In this document: in pieces, positions 58,393 to 64,000 of the stretch
Layout: every line of letters starts with the position of its first letter
Position numbering within the stretch: the stretch's first letter is position 1
Source: Wallemia ichthyophaga EXF-994
Lineage: Eukaryota > Basidiomycota > Wallemiomycetes > Wallemiales > Wallemiaceae
Direction: 5' to 3'
NCBI RefSeq assembly: GCF_000400465.1
Contig: NW_008806282.1
Span: forward strand, 186,001 to 250,000
DNA length: 64,000 bases
The notes under the pieces: generated by a model
Told to the model about the DNA's origin: nothing
The model's database searches: none
Seen by the model: only the letters and a program-made list of their open reading frames with translations
Program-made: the position numbers and the translations under genes

Positions 58393-61070
58393 TTACAACG
58401 CGGTGACATCCTTCTGCCAATCGATTAGACCTTTCTGCACGCTTCTCAAAGGCGTAGCGAATTCTATCTGGCGTGAACGCAACGTCCTGCCGTGGAAAGT
58501 CAAAAGCGAGGATACCCAGAGCAAGTCGAACTCGAGGTGAACGCTTCGCTCCATGTGCTTTCCAATGAATGAAACCAGCTTATCGACATATACTAGCGGT
58601 AATTGCTTCACAATCAACCTTATCTCAACTGGTGGAGTGCTAGTGTAAACCATCTCGATAATCTTTTCGTCATTCAATCTGAACGCCATTATCAATCCCA
58701 CCAAATAGTCGCCCTTCTTGACCGTCTTTGTGACGCTCTCCGGCGTCAGATCAATGTCCAAATCGAATGGATCGAATAGAGCACTCTCATCGAGCGAGTA
58801 TACGATCAACCCATCAGTAGATGCAGCCGACCATGTGCGGCCTGTCGGCGAGACCTTGACGCTCTTTGTTCTTATTTCAGGTCTGTACTTGCGCCTTGAC
58901 AAGTCCCCACCTTGTGCGCCAGGCAGCGAGTGATCCAGGCGATCTTCTAAGTCACTCTCATCACCTTGAATACCATTACTGATGTTGGTTCCATCTTCCA
59001 ATTGCAATCTACTGTCCAAGAACTCTTGCGTTCCATCCAGAGACAGATTATCGGAGATTTGAAACTTCTTCAAGGCTACGCCTTCTTTCACATCATAAAG
59101 CAACACGTATTTACTGTTACCGCCTGCCAGTATATAGTTACCATCAGCAGTGTAACACAAGCTGTTAAAGCTCTTTCCAGACGAGTTGTTATTAGCTGTG
59201 ATTCGGTCATCTTGCTTGCGACCTCCAGATACGTCTTTGCGACCTTCAATCACACCAGTCTGCTTGTCATCTTCTAAAGACCAGAACTGTATTTGACCGT
59301 CAAGGGTGGATGTAGCCAACTCTTTACCGTCTGGTCTGAACACCACAGTCAAGGCATCAGAGTTGATTGAGTAGGGTTCAACAGTTCTAGCTCTTCTGAA
59401 AATATCCCATACTCTGATTGTTCTATCCCACGAGGAAGATGCTAATTGAGCGCCGCCTGGTCCGAATGAAAGTCCAGAGACGGGACCTTCATGTCCTGAC
59501 ATGACATCCATTAGCTTGCCGGTCTGTACAGACCACAAGAAGATTTCGAATGTGTCGATTGATCCTGCAGCCAAAACCTCACCCGACTCATCTACTGTCA
59601 TTGAGCTAAACTGGGTTGGGGAAGGTGATGTGAATGTTCTGAAGTTTCTGTAGCGTATCAAATCATATGCACGGACAGTTCCATCTAAAGAGGCAGAGAA
59701 AAGAACTTTTCCTTGCTTGGCGAATTCTACTTGTGAGATGGCTGCACTGTGGTCGCTAAATGTGACAGTACAAAAGCCTGATGATAGATTCCACAATTTC
59801 ACTTTACCATCATCACCACCGGTTGCAACCAGCTGGCCGTCAGGTGCGTAAGATACAGTGTTCATGTCCGAATAATGACCTTGTTGCTTGAGGACGTAGC
59901 TTTCTGATTGCCACTCCCACACTAACAATTGACCCAACTTCTTGGCACCGAATGCCAACCACTCTCCCGAAGGATTGATGTCTACGGAAGTGACCTTCTC
60001 CTGCGAAATAGACAATGTGTGTAAATTGGTGAATGATGGCAGCTCCCATAGACCAAAAACACCGGTGCTAAACCCGACGACGAGGAGGGAGCTTTTTTGG
60101 TGGAATGTTGAGCAAACGACTCTGGTTGCGGGCATGTTGAAGTAGTGTCTGGAAGAAACGCCCCATCTGGTGTCAGCAATACGTCTACTTTCATCCACGT
60201 TAGTATCGTTATTGCTGCTGCTGTCACTGTCGCTGTCTTCTTCGCTGTCTTCACTGGAGGACTCATCTTCAGATGGCTTTGCGGTCCATACGAATACAGC
60301 GCCATCTCTGGACACAGTATAGATAGACTTGCTGTCTTTTGAGAAGTAAGCGTTAACGACTCTGTCTTTATGTCCTGAGAGCGTTTTTGGCCTAAAGCCT
60401 GGCAAGGTGTCAAGAGTAAAGAGCCTGGCAGTCATATCATAGCTGCAGGTAACAAAGAATCTTGAGCAGGGCGACCAAGTGATTGATGTGACAGAGTCGA
60501 AATGGCCCGTGTAGGTTCTAAACAGGACCATTGGGGCAAACTCCCTGATCAAGAACGAGGGCGCTCTCCAAACCTGCACATGGCTTCCGTGGGTGACGGC
60601 CAGGAACTTGCCATCGGGGGAAAAACATAAGTCTTTGACGGGCTTCTTGAAGTTGTGGTGGTGGAGAATTGTACGACGTTTGGCGTTGATGAGCAGCGCT
60701 CTTCCGTCTGCTGAGTATGAGTGTGTGCGCTCTAGAGAAGCAGATGCCCTCACCGTCGTCGACTGTGACCAATATCCTGCCATCTGGACTCAAAGCAATT
60801 CTAGCGATGTTCTTCCTGTTCTCGCAAGGGAACGTGAACGAGTTGTTGCTGGGCTTTGTTAGGCGGCTTATAGACGCAGTAACCAACTCACTTGACTAGA
60901 TCGAAGCTGCTAACGCGGTTGCCCACCGGACTGAGGACGCTGTTGCCATCCTGCGTGAAGACGACGTTTCCCTGTCTATACACGGTACCGCATAGGTTAG
61001 AGAACTGTGGGCATCGTTAGCAGATTCATTTCAGCGTACTTGTACCGCCTACATTAAAATTACTCCTCAT
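58393..61070 (-). CDS. pwp2: Pwp2/Utp1, WD-repeat component of the small-subunit processome
   Basis: Exons 61053-61070 (six codons), 60892-61004, 60754-60848 and 58393-60707 give 846 residues. The N-terminus after splicing reads FSNLCGTVYRQGNVVFTQDG. Two WD40 propellers follow (VTSITWSPCSRFFVTCSYDM, DMNTVSYAPDGQLVATGGDD, GPVSGLSFGPGGAQLASSSWD). The C-terminal Utp12-like domain ends VQKGLIDWQKDVTAL. Acidic linkers (SSEDSEEDSDSDSSS) separate the parts. Pwp2 belongs to the UTP-B complex that binds U3 snoRNP in early 18S rRNA processing. Confidence 0.95.
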
Positions 61071-61332
61071 GGTGGCTTATCAAGATGCAATTAGGCTGCA
61101 GACAGCCATTTGAGTAAAATATTTGTACATTCAGTTGGAATATCAATACTGCATGTCGTGCAACACCGCGCTCGTGTGTACTCGTCACTGAAAATCTGTA
61201 TTATATGATAACGACGCAGAGGTTGCTTGGAAACGCACAGAGCATAAAAACATCCAGTACTTTACATCATCTCTCGCTAAATAAAACCCAAGGTGACTTA
61301 CAACCAAACTTATCTCTTAGACAATAACAGCG

Positions 61333-63442
61333 ATGACGTTTGGACTGAGAAATGGTCGGCGGTATTTAATGTATAGTGTTCCTGTAGTAGCACTGCCAGT
61401 AGCGTATTATTCATTGCCGAAGCGTCGGCTGTCTCAATCATCTCCGCGGATCTATCAGCCACAGATACCAACTCCAACGCGAAGATCCCCGCTGAAAACG
61501 TATATAACTGAACCCATTTTCACTCTCAGGCGGCTTATTTGGCTGTGTGTACTATTCGTGCCAGTCGTCGCGTCTGTACCGCTACTCTGGATAAATTCGA
61601 CGCTCTGGTACCGGATTCTAACGAAGCAAATGTCAAGAGCTGGCCCTACATTTATCAAGGTTGGTCCTGTCCAACTTTATGAGTACCTTTAACCATTCTC
61701 TAGCTTGGTCAATGGGCGGCTTCTCGCACTGATCTATTCTCACCACAATTATGTCATATATTAGGTCGCCTGCACTCAGCAGCACACCCTCACACAATCA
61801 CCCACACGCATAAGGTCCTCACATCTACCTACTCGCACGCAGACTCGCTCAAAGACATATTTGAAGAATTCGATGAGAAACCCATTGGGTGTGGTGCTAT
61901 CGCCCAAGTTTATAGGGGGAAACTACGTGAACATCTTATACCAAGTGACTGGAGAGTCGCGAACCAGCATGAAGAAGACAGCTGGTTAGTCGCATCTATC
62001 ACAAAAGCCCTCAACAACTTGCAGACTCGCAACGATGACATACCGCGTCAAGATCTCATTACTGCGTCAAGACACGTTGCTGTCAAGGTGATACACCGTG
62101 GGTTTGATGCTAATAATTGTTAATCTATCTTACATATCTCAAAAGCAAATGTAACAGAGCTTATCGAGCGCGATCTAGCTATATTGTATTTCGGCGCCTC
62201 TGCCCTGTCGCTTCTTCCGGGGATGAAATGGCTATCTCTTCCAGAGGAGGTCACTGTATTTGGTAGTCTAATGCGCTCACAGCTTAATCTAAGCGTCGAA
62301 GCCTACAATTTGGCGAGATTTGAAGACAATTTCAGAGAGCGCAGAGGTGCTGCTAGCTTTCCAAAACCTGTCTTCTCGTTATGTGCAAAAGATGTTCTGG
62401 TAGAAGAATTCGAAGAGGCTCTCCCACTCAAGACATTCCTCAAGTTCGGTGGAGGCGGTTTTGAAGAGCGCATAGCCGGTTTGGGTTTGGATGCCTTTTT
62501 GGTGGGTACTGAATTTTATTCACGCAGCTTATTAATCTCCCACAGAATATGCTTTTAATAGACAATTTCGCACACGCCGATCTTCATCCTGGCAACATAT
62601 ACATCAAGTTCTACAAGCCAACTTCCATCGATCTTATCAAGAACATTTTCTCGTCGTTGATATCAAGACCTCGCTCAACTACTGACCTCACGACCAACGA
62701 TACATCGAAAGAAGTGATGAAAACTCTTCTCCCGCTTGCCAGGCGAATAAACAAAAACGAGAAGGATGAAGAGAGTGTGAATGAATGGTCTAACAAGCTC
62801 AAGAAGCTCAATGAGGATGGGTTTCAACCAGAGATTGTTTTTTTGGATACAGGCCTGATTACTGAACTCGACGACAAAAACCGTGGTAATTTTTTGGAGC
62901 TATTCCAAGCTGTCTCTCATTTTGACGGTTATCGCGTCGGACAACTCATGATCGAAAGATCTCGATCTCCCGAGCTAGCGACGGACAAGGAAACTTTCGC
63001 ACTTAAGATGCAGCACATAGTGCTGGGGGTGAAGAGCAAGACATTTTCGCTAGCAAGGATCAGGCTATCGGAGGTGCTCTCACATGTTCTGTCAAGTGTG
63101 CGCGAACACCACGTCAAGATGGAGGCTGATTTCGTTAATACGGTACTGTCTATTCTTTTGCTTGAAGGTATCGGTCGTCAGCTTGATCCTAACATGGACC
63201 TATTTAAGGCCGCTATACCGATTCTGCGTCAGTTGGGCAAGAAAGTCGGCACTTCTGGCAGCTATGCACAGGTCGATAAGGGTAACCTTGGTGCCATGTT
63301 AAAGGTAAGCATATTGAATTTGGTTTGATTACATATTAACAACCCCCAGCTCTGGGTATGGATGGAAGCACGTGAATTCGTTTCAAGTGTCAACGAAATG
63401 GACGAATGTATCCGGTACGACTGGCTTAGCCCGAACATATAG
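61333..63442 (+). CDS. ADCK2-like ABC1/UbiB-family atypical kinase, mitochondrial
   Basis: Five exons: 61333-61659, 61704-62097, 62146-62501, 62546-63304 and 63350-63442, giving 642 residues. An N-terminal basic segment and one membrane helix (LIWLCVLFVPVVASVPLLW) precede the KxGQ-type motif (SRAGPTFIK-LGQWAASRTDLF). Next come the alanine-rich loop GCGAIAQVYRG, the invariant VAVKVIHPNV lysine, and the catalytic/metal residues FAHADLHPGN and FLDTGLITEL. ABC1K proteins support coenzyme Q and mitochondrial lipid homeostasis. The long insert after HPGN (about 62620-62830) is typical of the ADCK2 branch. A GTGGGT donor splices in the middle of KVIHPNV. Confidence 0.88.
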
Positions 63443-63775
63443 TTTGTAATATACATATAACTTGAACAATTGCAATTAGGCCCGCATTTAAAGCGTGTGG
63501 ATCACCTCAACTTGTCAAAATATGTTTGCTATCACGATTGTCAACCTTGATAGTGACAAGCAATATAGGGATGACAGGGCCATTGAATAGTTCTTTCTAT
63601 AACTTTAGCAAAATACAACATTGAGCATGAATCAATTGAATATAAACTGCTCAAGGTACCCTGCAAGTGATCAAGTAAGTGAGAAGACGAACACAGAGAT
63701 ACCATCTGACAATTTGAACAAACTAGCCATGCTATCAGTTTCATAGCACTTTCAGCATTCCAAATACATTATCAA
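63443..63775. other. Intergenic region, convergent 3' ends
   Basis: About 330 bp between the 3' ends of the ADCK2-like gene and the partial gene at the right edge. An imperfect inverted repeat (CTATCA at 63528-63533, TGATAG at 63549-63554) is the only structure seen. Confidence 0.5.
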
Positions 63776-64000
63776 CTAAACCTTCCGCTCAATATCCACC
63801 GAGTTGAATTTCTTGGCTACCACTGACCTCAAATGGCTCTTACGACTTTTGATGATCTCCAAATAAACGTGCTCCGTTAGTAATTCTGGCTGATAGTGAT
63901 ATGATTTTGCCAAATTTATATCCCTGGCGCTCCAAATCGCGCCTCGCACATTGATCGGAAGCAATGATCCACAATCTCTCTGGAGCATGCAGCAGGATAA
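63776..64000 (-). CDS. C-terminal end of an unrecognised protein (5' part outside window)
   Basis: The minus-strand frame is open from the right edge to a stop at 63776 (about 75 codons). The text looks coding: DCGSLLPINVRGAIWSARDI, AKSYHYQPELLTEHVYLEII, SRKSHLRSVVAKKF. I do not recognise it. An internal ATG at 63988 could be a start, but the frame is open upstream of it. Confidence 0.5.
   Translation of the reverse strand, partial: LSCCMLQRDCGSLLPINVRGAIWSARDINLAKSYHYQPELLTEHVYLEIIKSRKSHLRSVVAKKFNSVDIERKV

Overview
The window is eukaryotic nuclear DNA from a fungus with a very compact genome. The evidence is dense protein-coding genes on both strands, many very short spliceosomal introns (about 43-55 nt, donors mostly GTGAGT or GTGGGT, CTAAC/CTGAC-like branch sites), and a wholly fungal gene set (Leu1, Asn1, xylitol dehydrogenase, Ski2, a likely Pex8). 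The gene density, the short introns and a kinase of a type I associate with basidiomycetes suggest a small-genome basidiomycete such as Wallemia. That placement is inference only. I see no tRNA, rRNA, CRISPR array, insertion sequence or clear transposon.

Layout. 1-6.9 kb: the 3' end of a Yta7/ATAD2 chromatin ATPase gene, then a minus-strand block (small proline-rich protein, mitoribosomal mL45/Mba1-like protein, polyol dehydrogenase, cystathionine gamma-synthase). 7-12.3 kb: ribosomal protein eL24, a syntaxin-8-like SNARE whose stop overlaps a convergent Ndt80/MYRF-type transcription factor, and DNA polymerase epsilon subunit Dpb2. 12.5-23.5 kb: F-box protein, SET-domain protein, SLC35C2-like transporter, a nine-exon alpha/beta hydrolase, an unusual protein kinase, an EH-like protein, a DEDDy exonuclease and a Pex8-like peroxin. 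23.7-33 kb: oxodicarboxylate carrier, two tandem aldo-keto reductases, the Ski2 helicase and an unresolved locus. 33-39.5 kb: mitochondrial PurU, asparagine synthetase, a DUF4536 membrane protein, GatA and Fis1. 39.5-40.6 kb: the largest stretch without a convincing gene. 40.6-48 kb: ASCC2/Cue3, a HEI10-like meiotic E3 ligase with microexons, Leu1 and eIF2A. 48-64 kb: Sec23, bestrophin-like channel, ALYREF/Yra1, MFS transporter, DUF1769 protein, Sec14-like protein, Pwp2, ADCK2-like kinase and a partial gene at the right edge.

There is no operon logic, but several genes are head-to-head with only 13-30 bp between their start codons. Functional themes recur: amino-acid metabolism (Leu1, Str2, Asn1, oxodicarboxylate carrier), mitochondrial function (mL45, GatA, Fis1, PurU, ADCK2), RNA and ribosome surveillance (Ski2, ASCC2, eIF2A, Pwp2, ALYREF), secretion (Sec23, SNARE, Sec14), and possible meiosis genes (HEI10, Ndt80-type factor). 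Exon models were built by hand by joining frames at GT..AG sites so that phase and family similarity are preserved. Models described as uncertain have a junction I could not settle.
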